64,000 bases of DNA from Azospirillum sp. RU38E (lineage in GTDB: Bacteria > Pseudomonadota > Alphaproteobacteria > Azospirillales > Azospirillaceae): NCBI RefSeq assembly GCF_900188385.1, contig NZ_FZOI01000013.1, forward strand, positions 105,343 through 169,342, written 5' to 3'. The translations under genes were made by a program, and so were the position numbers. Within the stretch, counting starts at the first letter, position 1. Each line of letters begins with the position of its first letter. The notes under the pieces were generated by a model. The model was not told where the DNA came from and did no database searches. It was given only the letters and a program-made list of their open reading frames with translations. Positions 1 to 6,785 of the stretch are shown one piece after another.

Positions 1-43
1 TAAGTGTCTGCCCCCACGCCGTAAGGATGGCTGCCATGGTCCT

Positions 44-70
44 TTCCTTACTTGCACTCCCTGTAAGGAA
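44..70. promoter_or_regulatory. Candidate autoregulatory operator of rep
   Basis: An 8-bp inverted repeat, TTCCTTAC at 44-51 and GTAAGGAA at 63-70, is separated by 11 bases. A further GTAAGGA half-site lies at 21-27. Plasmid initiators of the Rep_3 class commonly repress their own gene by binding inverted copies of their iteron half-site. The repeat lies just before the ATG at 105, which favours that start over the ATG at 27. Function is inferred from position and symmetry only. Confidence 0.45.
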
Positions 71-104
71 GATCATAGGTTGGGGCATTGACCAGGGGAT
101 TTCC

Positions 105-1451
105 ATGCCGCCTTCACGCCGCAAAGCCGCTGTCGCCATCGACGATGGTGGCGCGGATGACCAGATTGCCAAACCCACGACCGGCCGCGCCAAAGGGGCG
201 GCCGCCGCAGAGATCATACCCTACAGCCCGGCATTCGGGGATAGCGGCGTCGTCATCGACATGGAGGGCAATCCCGGCCCCGACAATCTGCCGGCCCTGG
301 ACCCTGGCGGCCACACGGCGCGCGTGGCCGCCGCCACGTTCGAACGCGATGGCTACAAGCACCTGATCAAGGCGGCGGAGGCGGTCTATTCCTACCCGGC
401 CAACGGGTCGCGCCTGTCGCTACCAGCGCAGAAGATGCTGAATTTCATGATCCATCTGGCCGGCAGCCAGAACTTCGCCAACAAGCTCTATCGCCTGCCC
501 AAGAAGGTGGTGCGCGGCAACCATAAGGGGAACGAGCGCATCTTCGACGCGGTGAAGGAGATTTACGAAAGCTCCCTGGTGGTGATCGGCCCCTTCCGTG
601 GCCGGCGCAGCCGCGCGGAACTGCGTATCCTCTCCTCCTATGTCCGGCCGGAAGATGAGGTGGAGATCGACAGCGCCGATATCCATTTCCAGTTCACCGA
701 TGCGTTCCTGGAGCTGCAGCGCTCCTCCCAGCTCTGGGCCCGGCTGTCGGGGCCGGCGATGGTGAAGGTCACCAGCACCTATGCGCTGAAGCTGTATGAG
801 ATCGGGATGCAGCGCTACCAGATGGATCATCCGTCGCTGACCCTGGATATTGAAACGCTGCGCAAGCTGCTGAATGTGCCGGAGGGTGCCTATAAGGATT
901 TCGGCATTCTGCGCACCCGCACCATCGACCGCGCCATGGCGGAGGTGAACCAGCTGGCCCCCTTCCGCGTCGATATGCCGGAGGAGAAGTTCAAGCGCAA
1001 AGGCCGCAAGATTGAGGAAGTGACCCTGGATTTCCACGCCAAGGAGGAGGAGGAAGCCGCCGAGACCTTCCTGGAGCGGGAACGCCATGCCGCCGGCCGC
1101 AAGGCTCGTCGCCTGGGCAATGTGGAGAAGCTGGAGGCACCGGCCCCCGCCGTGCCGCCGCCGCCCCTGCCGGATGCCGACGATGCAGAGGCCTTGTGGG
1201 CCGCCGCCCGCCATGCCCTGGGTTCCCGCAACGTGCCTACCCCGCTGCTGCGCGATCTGGAGGCGGTGGGGATTGAGGAAACCGCCCGTGGCGCCCGCAA
1301 GCTGGTGCTGCGCGCCGCCCACGCCGTGACCGCCGATACCGCCCGCCGCGGGCATGAGGCGACGATGCGGCTGGTGTTGTCCTCGCTGACCTCCGGTTCC
1401 ATTACCGAGGTGGAGTTCCAGGTACCGGCCAGCAAGCCGCGCAAGGGCTGA
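105..1451 (+). CDS. Plasmid-type replication initiator (Rep_3/RepA-like)
   Basis: Likely initiator that binds origin DNA and starts replication of a plasmid or chromid. From the ATG at 105 the protein has 448 residues; an ATG at 27 in the same frame would add 26, but it lies inside the inverted-repeat region, while the ATG at 105 has an AGGGGA ribosome site. The middle part has the pattern of winged-helix initiators: a segment with TSTYALKLYEIGMQRY, then LDIETLRKLLNVPEGAYKDFGILRTRTIDRAMAEVN (read here in parts), where a helix-turn-helix domain precedes a conserved K-D-F-x-x-L-R stretch. The C-terminal third is charged and proline/alanine-rich and ends SKPRKG. It is the first gene of a rep...parA-parB region. 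A degenerate second copy of its 3' end lies at 1994-2107. The family assignment rests on motif recognition, not on a search. Confidence 0.75.
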   Translation: MPPSRRKAAVAIDDGGADDQIAKPTTGRAKGAAAAEIIPYSPAFGDSGVVIDMEGNPGPDNLPALDPGGHTARVAAATFERDGYKHLIKAAEAVYSYPANGSRLSLPAQKMLNFMIHLAGSQNFANKLYRLPKKVVRGNHKGNERIFDAVKEIYESSLVVIGPFRGRRSRAELRILSSYVRPEDEVEIDSADIHFQFTDAFLELQRSSQLWARLSGPAMVKVTSTYALKLYEIGMQRYQMDHPSLTLDIETLRKLLNVPEGAYKDFGILRTRTIDRAMAEVNQLAPFRVDMPEEKFKRKGRKIEEVTLDFHAKEEEEAAETFLERERHAAGRKARRLGNVEKLEAPAPAVPPPPLPDADDAEALWAAARHALGSRNVPTPLLRDLEAVGIEETARGARKLVLRAAHAVTADTARRGHEATMRLVLSSLTSGSITEVEFQVPASKPRKG

Positions 1452-1471
1452 GGCGGGTGTGATCAGGATCG

Positions 1472-1963
1472 ATGCAGATGTGGTCTTCAGAAAGAGGCGT
1501 TATTTTTCGCCGAAAACTTCATATGAAGCAATATCTTGAGGAACTCAGTATCCTTTTTGGCAGGACAGTCAATGTCGAAGAGATAGGAGATCCCAAAGAT
1601 CTTGATGCGGTTCTAGGGGCATACAAATTTTGGGATTTTTCGTCTCAAGAAACCGAGATCGAGTTCAATGATCTTCAATCGGATCGGTTCCGTGGCTTAA
1701 TTCAAAAACTGCATGCCGCTAACCCGTCTGAAGTTCATATAGCCACACCGCGAACGAGGGATTGCGGCAAGTCTCCCTCGCTTCCCATCACTGATGTAAA
1801 TTTTGCGTTCGACTTTTTCTTGTTCAGGGAAGCGTGCATCAGCTTCATAACAGCGGACATGGAAGACAGGTTGCGTCTGGAGTTGCTCTGGCCCGATGAT
1901 CGGGATGAAAAGGGCGCTGCCATAATAACAAATGGCAAGAACTGGGCGGGGCTGAGTTACTAA
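1472..1963 (+). CDS. Orphan hypothetical protein in AT-richer insert
   Basis: Reads as 163 residues; I do not recognise a family. Starts at 1472, 1478 (better spaced from AGGA at 1465-1468) or 1523 are all possible. The protein is acidic, lacks a signal peptide or membrane segment, and has a hydrophobic FAFDFFLF stretch near the middle. Its base composition is visibly more AT-rich than its neighbours. It sits between the rep stop codon and a broken duplicate of the rep 3' end, so it looks like a recently acquired cassette. Its size and composition would suit an orphan immunity-type protein, but nothing in the sequence proves that. Confidence 0.5.
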   Translation: MQMWSSERGVIFRRKLHMKQYLEELSILFGRTVNVEEIGDPKDLDAVLGAYKFWDFSSQETEIEFNDLQSDRFRGLIQKLHAANPSEVHIATPRTRDCGKSPSLPITDVNFAFDFFLFREACISFITADMEDRLRLELLWPDDRDEKGAAIITNGKNWAGLSY

Positions 1964-1993
1964 CGGTTTTCGCTTCACGGCGCCGTCTCTTGG

Positions 1994-2107
1994 GTCGTGG
2001 GTATCAACGAGACCGCCCGTGGTGACCGCAATTCGGTGCTGCGCGCTGCTTTCCGGTTTCATCACAGATGGTGGTTCCAGCCCCCCAGCAAGCCGCGCAA
2101 GGGCTGA
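1994..2107 (+). pseudogene. Decayed duplicate of the rep 3' end
   Basis: In one frame this stretch reads VVGINETARGDRNSVLRAA, then a short altered part, then SKPRKG and stop. This matches the rep C-terminus (AVGIEETARGARKLVLRAA...SKPRKG) with about 70 bases of the middle missing. The last 26 bases (2085-2110) are identical to 1429-1454, whereas the upstream part has diverged at many positions. It has no start codon of its own and the homology stops at its left edge, next to the orphan gene. Confidence 0.8.
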
Positions 2108-2213
2108 GGCTGCCACCGCCCGCATAGCGCAAACACCGGCGGGAAGTGTGTACCCTTCTGTCCGGCCCGGCAGCCCTATGCCAAGGTGCCTGCCGCTTGC
2201 GGCAAAGGTGCGG

Positions 2214-3140
2214 ATGATGGTGGGTGCAGCGGTGCAGATACGGGGTGTCACGGTGGGGGAAGCGGAACGGCTTGGCCATCTCACCTTCCGCGCCCTGCGG
2301 GACTTGTTGCCCCGGATCGATGGCAAGCGGGTGGCGGCTGTGGCCGCCTGGCAGGATGAACGCCCGCTCGGTCTGGCCCTGCTGGGCCCCAATCTGCTGG
2401 GCAGGCCCGGTGCCCAGCTGCATTCCATCATGGTCAGTTCTCCCCATCGCCGCCAGGGTCTGGGGCGGCAATTGCTGGCGGCCATTGTGGATCGGGCGAC
2501 AGCGGCGGGGGCAGGGGAGCTGGTGGCGGAATGGTCCAGCCGCTTGCCGGGGGCGGGCGCCCTGACGGGGCTGCTGCTGCAGGCTGGCTGGACCGTGCCG
2601 CAACGGGTCAGCCTGCGCCTGCAGAGCAGTGTGGACCGCACAGAACGGGTTTTCCTGCGCCGTGCCGCCCTGCTGGGGCGGCTGGAACGGGACCGGGTGG
2701 CCCTGGTCCCTTGGGGCACGCTGGGGCAGGGGGGCCAGCAGCAGGTGCGGGACGCGGTTGCCGCCCTGCGCGCGACAGGGGAGCTGCCGGACTGGGCCGA
2801 CCCGTCCGGCCATCTGGCAACGGCGGAACCCCATTTCACCCTGATGATCCATGATGCTGCCGGTGCGTGGCGCGGCTGGATCATTTGTGAATATCAGCCG
2901 CTGGTCGGGCGCTGGTTCTTCCCCATCGGTTGGGTGCATCCAGCCGATGCAAGGCGCGGCTGGCTGATGGCGGCCATCGCCCAGGTGACGGCCATGATGG
3001 AAGCACAGATCGGGCCGCACGCCGTGGCCGCGTTTGAGGCCAGCCATCTCAACCCGCCCATGTGGGCGCTGCTGGAGAAACATTTCTACCCGCACGCCAC
3101 CATGGCCGATTACCTGCTTGCCAGCCGCAGGGCGCTATAG
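2214..3140 (+). CDS. GNAT-family N-acetyltransferase with extra C-terminal domain
   Basis: Predicted acyl-CoA-dependent N-acetyltransferase, substrate unknown, cytoplasmic. I chose the ATG at 2214 (2217 is equivalent) because an AAAGGTG-type ribosome site precedes it; the frame stays open upstream only through the rep duplicate. Residues about 60-100 contain the acetyl-CoA loop (LHSIMVSSPHRRQGLGRQLL, the R/Q-x-x-G-x-G/A pattern). The remaining part (about 180-308) is a second, weaker alpha/beta region ending in a GWVHPADARRGWL segment that may be a degenerate second GNAT fold. It is followed 90 bases later by the hydrolase-fold gene in the same direction, probably one transcript. Confidence 0.7.
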   Translation: MMVGAAVQIRGVTVGEAERLGHLTFRALRDLLPRIDGKRVAAVAAWQDERPLGLALLGPNLLGRPGAQLHSIMVSSPHRRQGLGRQLLAAIVDRATAAGAGELVAEWSSRLPGAGALTGLLLQAGWTVPQRVSLRLQSSVDRTERVFLRRAALLGRLERDRVALVPWGTLGQGGQQQVRDAVAALRATGELPDWADPSGHLATAEPHFTLMIHDAAGAWRGWIICEYQPLVGRWFFPIGWVHPADARRGWLMAAIAQVTAMMEAQIGPHAVAAFEASHLNPPMWALLEKHFYPHATMADYLLASRRAL

Positions 3141-3230
3141 CCGTCTGGTGAACAGGGGGTGCGGCGGACGTCCCCTTATCGGCCGTGTTGGGACAAACTG
3201 TTCCCCTTTATCGCTGGGGAGAGACGCGTG

Positions 3231-4040
3231 ATGGTACGGATGCGGCGCGGCTATGCCGATGGGCCTTATGGCCAGATCCATTATCTGGATGGGCGGGAGG
3301 GGCGGCCGCTGGTGCTGCTGCATCAGGCGATCCAGAATGCCAACCAGTTCGATTATGTGTTCGAACCGCTTTTGGAACGGGGTATCCGCCCCATCGCCAT
3401 CGATCTGCCCGGCTTCGGCCTGTCCGATGCCCCGTCCAGCCCGCCCAGCATTGCCGATTATGCGGCCGTGGTGCCGCCGGTGCTGGATGCGCTGGGGCTG
3501 ACCAAGGCGGCTGTGGGCGGCCACCATACCGGCGCCCTGGTGAGCAATGAGGTGGCCCTGCTCTATCCCGATCGGGTGGAGGCGGCCATTCTGGGCGGGC
3601 AGATGCTGATCCCTGATGATGTTCGCCAAGCCCTGATCGACGATATTGTCGTGCGGGAAAAGGCGTTCCAGGCCCTGCCGGAAGCCGCCCATATGGTGGA
3701 GGTGGCACGCATTCGGGAACGCTATGCCGCCGGCAGCGTCAGCCCGGCGCGTATCAGCGATTATGTGGTGCAGGCCATGCAGGCGCTGGCCCAAGGTACC
3801 TATTGGTACGGCCACGCTGCCGCCTTTGCCTATTATCAGGAAGAGCGGCTGAAGCTGTTGCGTCACCCGACCCTGATCTTGACCAATACCGGCGACATGA
3901 TCTATCAGGCGGCCCTGGCAACGCACCGGCTGAGGCCGGATTTCGCCTTCGCGGCCCTGGAGGGCGGCGGCATCGACATTGTTGACCAGCAGCCGGCGGC
4001 CTGGGCCGCCGCCATTGCGGATTTCCTGCAGGGCCTTTGA
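3231..4040 (+). CDS. Alpha/beta-hydrolase-fold protein with non-canonical active site
   Basis: A 269-residue protein of the alpha/beta-hydrolase fold (MhpC/haloalkane-dehalogenase-like layout). The ATG at 3231 follows a GGGGAGAG ribosome site. Fold marks are VLLHQAIQNANQFDYV after strand 3, DLPGFGLSDAP, and the nucleophile elbow region AAVGGHHTGALVSNEVA. The elbow reads G97-H-H99-T-G101, so the usual serine, cysteine or aspartate nucleophile is replaced by histidine. The acid-strand Asp (LTNTGDMIYQ) is present, but the usual late histidine is missing from the LEGGGIDIVDQQ segment. Classical ester hydrolysis therefore looks unlikely; a lyase, cofactor-free or binding role is possible. A strong terminator follows. 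Confidence 0.7.
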   Translation: MVRMRRGYADGPYGQIHYLDGREGRPLVLLHQAIQNANQFDYVFEPLLERGIRPIAIDLPGFGLSDAPSSPPSIADYAAVVPPVLDALGLTKAAVGGHHTGALVSNEVALLYPDRVEAAILGGQMLIPDDVRQALIDDIVVREKAFQALPEAAHMVEVARIRERYAAGSVSPARISDYVVQAMQALAQGTYWYGHAAAFAYYQEERLKLLRHPTLILTNTGDMIYQAALATHRLRPDFAFAALEGGGIDIVDQQPAAWAAAIADFLQGL

Positions 4041-4061
4041 GCGACGCAATCCAGGGAGAAG

Positions 4062-4092
4062 GGCGGCAGCCGATCCGGCGCCGCCTTTTTTT
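4062..4092 (+). terminator. Rho-independent terminator after hydrolase gene
   Basis: GGCGGC at 4062-4067 pairs with GCCGCC at 4080-4085 and is followed by a seven-T run. It separates the GNAT/hydrolase pair from the peptide/radical SAM cluster. Confidence 0.8.
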
Positions 4093-4306
4093 ATGTCCCC
4101 GACATTAAACGTGTCTATCCATAATTATATGCGCGTAAAAATTATAGCGGACATATATAATTTACTCGCCTTAAGCGTGTTTGTATGATTTCATCATGTC
4201 GCCAAGGTGGTTGCTGGCGCAAGGGCTCCAGAACGGATTTCCAGAAGCCAATCACCCAAAATGCTGCGCCTGCCCGCCCTTTGCGTGAACCGAGAGGGAG
4301 GTTTCA
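4093..4306 (+). promoter_or_regulatory. AT-rich leader of the peptide/radical SAM cluster
   Basis: This gap is strikingly AT-rich between about 4100 and 4200 (runs such as AATTATATG and ATATATAATTTA) in otherwise GC-rich DNA. No convincing gene is seen. It must contain the promoter of the three peptide genes, but I cannot assign a -35/-10 pair with confidence. Confidence 0.4.
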
Positions 4307-4492
4307 TTGGAAAATTTCACCACGATCACACCCTATGGGGTGGCCATTCGCACGGCCATTTCCAGCGGGAATCTGGATGCGCTGAAAGTGGCGCTGTCGC
4401 TGGCCCAGGAACTTCATGCCCGCGATGGTGATGTGCGGTCGGCTTTGGCGGCCGCCCGTGCCCAACTGGCGGCCGCCAAAGCCGCGCCCTGA
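4307..4492 (+). CDS. Small Y-X(10)-GDL/DUF1843-like peptide 1
   Basis: A 61-residue peptide beginning with a TTG codon at 4307, five bases after an excellent GGGAGG ribosome site; no better start exists. It has Tyr10 followed by ten residues and then Gly21-Asn22-Leu23, i.e. a Y-X(10)-GNL variant of the motif that defines the small peptides next to this class of radical SAM enzymes. The C-terminal half (GDVRSALAAARAQLAAAKAAP) is helical and alanine-rich and closely resembles the end of peptide 3. There is no cysteine, signal peptide or membrane segment. It is the first of three tandem small genes ahead of the radical SAM gene and is the likely substrate or partner of that enzyme. Confidence 0.75.
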   Translation: MENFTTITPYGVAIRTAISSGNLDALKVALSLAQELHARDGDVRSALAAARAQLAAAKAAP

Positions 4493-4596
4493 GCGCCGCA
4501 AAGCCCGTCTGAAATTACTGGCTGATCAATCCGCCATGACCCTAACCGGTGTGGCGGCAATGCCCCTTCATGCCTGCAATCAAGAGGAAGCCTGAA

Positions 4597-4812
4597 ATGA
4601 GCGACGCCATTATCCGCCCCCTGTATGCCGCGGCACCCCAGGCGCACCATATCCCGCTCTATGCCGCCACGCTGCACAGTGCGGTGGCCCGCAATGACGC
4701 GGCCGAGCTGGACAGCCTGATCTGCCAGGCCGAGGCCTATCTGGAAAAATACGGCGATCTGCCGACCCTGATCGAACAGTTGAAGACCGAGATCGCCAAG
4801 CTGGAACGCTGA
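4597..4812 (+). CDS. Small Y-X(10)-GDL/DUF1843-like peptide 2
   Basis: A 71-residue peptide; the ATG at 4597 is preceded by AGAGGAAG, so the longer upstream frame is rejected. It has an N-terminal IRPLYAAAP segment and then a second IPLYAATLHSAV segment, so the aromatic motif is partly duplicated. From Tyr22 the tenth spacing leads to Asn33-Asp34-Ala35, an imperfect GDL. The C-terminal part (YLEKYGDLPTLIEQLKTEIAKLER) is a predicted amphipathic helix that differs from peptides 1 and 3. One cysteine (in SLICQAEAY) is present. Gaps of 104 bases before and 35 bases after it fit co-transcription with its neighbours. Confidence 0.75.
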   Translation: MSDAIIRPLYAAAPQAHHIPLYAATLHSAVARNDAAELDSLICQAEAYLEKYGDLPTLIEQLKTEIAKLER

Positions 4813-4847
4813 TCAGCGCCTGCAACCTATATTTTCAGGAGACGATT

Positions 4848-5060
4848 ATGGTTACCACACCCCCGGAAGGTACCCCGCCCTGGCCCCCCGTTGTGGTGCT
4901 GTATGCGGCCAGCATCCGCAACAGCATCGTCAGTGGCGATGTCGGCCTGCTGAAACTGACCCTGGCGGAAGCGCAGAAGCAGAACAGCCAGATCGGTGAT
5001 ATCCGCTCTGCCCTGGCCGTGGCGCGCGCCGCCCTGGCCAAGGCCAAACAGGGCGGCTGA
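4848..5060 (+). CDS. Small Y-X(10)-GDL/DUF1843-like peptide 3
   Basis: A 70-residue peptide with ATG at 4848 behind an AGGAGA ribosome site. The N-terminus is proline-rich (PPEGTPPWPPVVVLY). Tyr19, ten residues, then Gly30-Asp31-Val32 gives the closest match in this cluster to the Y-X(10)-GDL motif. The C-terminal half (GDIRSALAVARAALAKAK) is paralogous to peptide 1, so these two arose by duplication. There is no cysteine. It is the last peptide before a strong hairpin and the radical SAM gene. In this family such peptides are thought, from conserved neighbourhood only, to be targets of the enzyme; no product is known to me. Confidence 0.75.
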   Translation: MVTTPPEGTPPWPPVVVLYAASIRNSIVSGDVGLLKLTLAEAQKQNSQIGDIRSALAVARAALAKAKQGG

Positions 5061-5076
5061 GTTCCCTCCCGCCTGT

Positions 5077-5101
5077 CGGCCGCCGGCAGAACCGGCGGCC
5101 G
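5077..5101 (+). terminator. Hairpin between peptide genes and radical SAM gene (attenuator?)
   Basis: A perfect 10-bp stem, CGGCCGCCGG (5077-5086) and CCGGCGGCCG (5092-5101), with a 5-base loop, is followed by a weakly T-rich stretch. A partial terminator here would give much more peptide mRNA than enzyme mRNA, as expected for substrate and catalyst. Termination strength is inferred. Confidence 0.6.
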
Positions 5102-5145
5102 GCCTTCTTGTGCCCCTTTTATGCCTTTAATCAAGGGTGATGCCG

Positions 5146-6630
5146 ATGCCCGACATTCCCGCCTTGCCGGAAAGCAATGTGCCGCGTGCGCGCTCCATGC
5201 GCGATGTGGTCGATCTGGTGCCTGTCCATGTCGTGTGGGAAATCACGCTGGCCTGCAACCTGAAATGCCAGCATTGCGGCTCCCGCGCCGGCCATGTCCG
5301 CACCCGTGAGCTGACCACGGCGGAATGCCTGGATCTGGTGGACCAGATGGCGCGGCTGGGCACGCGGGAAGTGACCCTGATCGGCGGTGAGGCTTATCTG
5401 CGCCGCGACTGGCTGGATATCCTGCGCCGGGTGCGTGAACATGGCATCCTCTGCCTGATCCAGACCGGCGGGCGCAACCTGACGGATAAGCGCCTGGAAG
5501 AGGCGGTGGCCGCTGGCCTGTGCGGTATCGGCGTTTCCATCGATGGGCTGGCACCGCTGCATGACCGGGTGCGTGGCGTGCCTGGTTCTTATGACCAAGC
5601 CATGTCGGCCCTGCGCCGGGCCAAGGCGCTGGGGCTGTCCATCTCCGTCAATACCCAGATCGGGGCAGAGACCATGCCCGATCTGCCGGAACTGATGGAC
5701 CGCATCATCGAGGTTGGCGCCACCCATTGGCAAATCCAGTTGACGGTGGCCATGGGCAATGCCGTGGATAATCCGGAGGTATTGCTGCAGCCCTATCGCC
5801 TGATTGAGCTGATGCCGCTGCTGGCCAAGCTCTACCGCGAAGGGGCTAAGCGCGGCCTGACCATGGTGGTGGGCAATAATGTCGGCTATTTCGGCCCCTA
5901 TGAATCGCTGTGGCGTGGCTTCGGGAACGAGGCGGTGCATTGGGCCGGCTGTGCCGCCGGCCAGAATGTCATCGGGATTGAGGCGGACGGCACCATCAAG
6001 GGCTGTCCCTCCCTGGCCACGGTCGGCTACGCCGCTGGCAATATCCGTGACCTGACCCTGGCCGATATCTGGCGGAACAATGAGGCCATGGCCTTTGGCC
6101 GGACCCGGTCGGTGGAACAGGATCTCTGGGGTTATTGCCGGACCTGTTACTACGCCGATGTCTGCCGGGCCGGTTGTACCTGGACCTCCCATTCCCTGTT
6201 GGGCAAGCGGGGCAACAATCCCTATTGCCATTACCGGGTGCGTGATCTGGCCAAGAAGGGCATCCGGGAGAAGGTGGTGAAGGTGAAGGAGGCGGGGCCG
6301 GAGAGCTTCGCCGTGGGCGAGTTCGCCTTGATCGAGGAGGCGATCCCGGCAGCCGAGCAGGTGGCCCCGGCGCTGCTGGCGCCCTTCTCCGCCACCGATG
6401 GGCGGGAGGTCCATATCGCCCCGGATGAGCGCGACGGCTATGACCGGGGCCGCATCCCGCCGCATCTGGCGCTCTGCCGGGGCTGCCATGAATATGTCTG
6501 GCCGCACGAGACCGACTGCCCCCATTGCGGCACCCACATCGCCACGGCCGCCCAGGATTATAATGACCGGCTGGAGCGGGTGAAGGCGCTGGCGGCGGCC
6601 ATCCGGGAGCAGTTGCCGGCGGCGGAGTAG
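5146..6630 (+). CDS. Radical SAM/SPASM enzyme, Y_X(10)_GDL-type
   Basis: Predicted peptide-modifying radical SAM enzyme of 494 residues. The ATG at 5146 has an AAGGG site eight bases upstream; GTG 5137 and ATG 5140 are alternatives. The [4Fe-4S]/SAM motif CxxxCxxC is C37-C41-C44. A SPASM-type auxiliary cluster region carries C269, C287, C331, C334, C340, C344 and C361. Unusually, a C-terminal zinc-ribbon-like element follows (C444-x2-C447...C458-x2-C461), then a helix. The architecture and the adjoining trio of small peptides match the family that TIGRFAMs names 'radical SAM protein, Y_X(10)_GDL family', recalled here and not checked. The chemistry is unknown; SPASM relatives make thioether, C-C or epimerised peptide products. 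Expression relative to the peptides is probably lowered by the hairpin at 5077-5101. Confidence 0.85.
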   Translation: MPDIPALPESNVPRARSMRDVVDLVPVHVVWEITLACNLKCQHCGSRAGHVRTRELTTAECLDLVDQMARLGTREVTLIGGEAYLRRDWLDILRRVREHGILCLIQTGGRNLTDKRLEEAVAAGLCGIGVSIDGLAPLHDRVRGVPGSYDQAMSALRRAKALGLSISVNTQIGAETMPDLPELMDRIIEVGATHWQIQLTVAMGNAVDNPEVLLQPYRLIELMPLLAKLYREGAKRGLTMVVGNNVGYFGPYESLWRGFGNEAVHWAGCAAGQNVIGIEADGTIKGCPSLATVGYAAGNIRDLTLADIWRNNEAMAFGRTRSVEQDLWGYCRTCYYADVCRAGCTWTSHSLLGKRGNNPYCHYRVRDLAKKGIREKVVKVKEAGPESFAVGEFALIEEAIPAAEQVAPALLAPFSATDGREVHIAPDERDGYDRGRIPPHLALCRGCHEYVWPHETDCPHCGTHIATAAQDYNDRLERVKALAAAIREQLPAAE

Positions 6631-6684
6631 GGAAGGCGGGTGATTGACGGCGCATCCTTCCCGCTTCACCCTTACTGTGCGTTC

Positions 6685-6741
6685 GGGGTTGACTGTTGAC
6701 ATGTCACAACCAACCCCGTTGACGGGCCGTCAACCAACCCC
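6685..6741. promoter_or_regulatory. Repeat cluster upstream of parA (operator or centromere candidate)
   Basis: The gap before parA holds GTTGAC-based repeats: a perfect palindrome TGACATGTCA (6697-6706), an inverted repeat GTTGACG/CGTCAAC around 3 bases (6718-6734), and CAACCAACCCC twice (6707-6717 and 6731-6741), with the inverse GGGGTTG at 6685-6691. Such arrays upstream of parA usually bind ParA's N-terminal DNA-binding domain or ParB. Role inferred from position. Confidence 0.55.
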
Positions 6742-6785
6742 TATGCTCCCGCGCATGTGACAGCCACAAGCGATGGGGCAGGGCC

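Noticed and set aside
420..1355. Long minus-strand frame opposite rep
   Set aside because: It is the antisense of the rep gene with the biased composition (Gly, His, Gln-rich) typical of shadow frames in GC-rich DNA; no ribosome site or family.
1697..3095. Two long minus-strand frames across the orphan gene and GNAT gene
   Set aside because: They run through the rep duplicate and oppose a gene with clear GNAT motifs; no recognisable domains.
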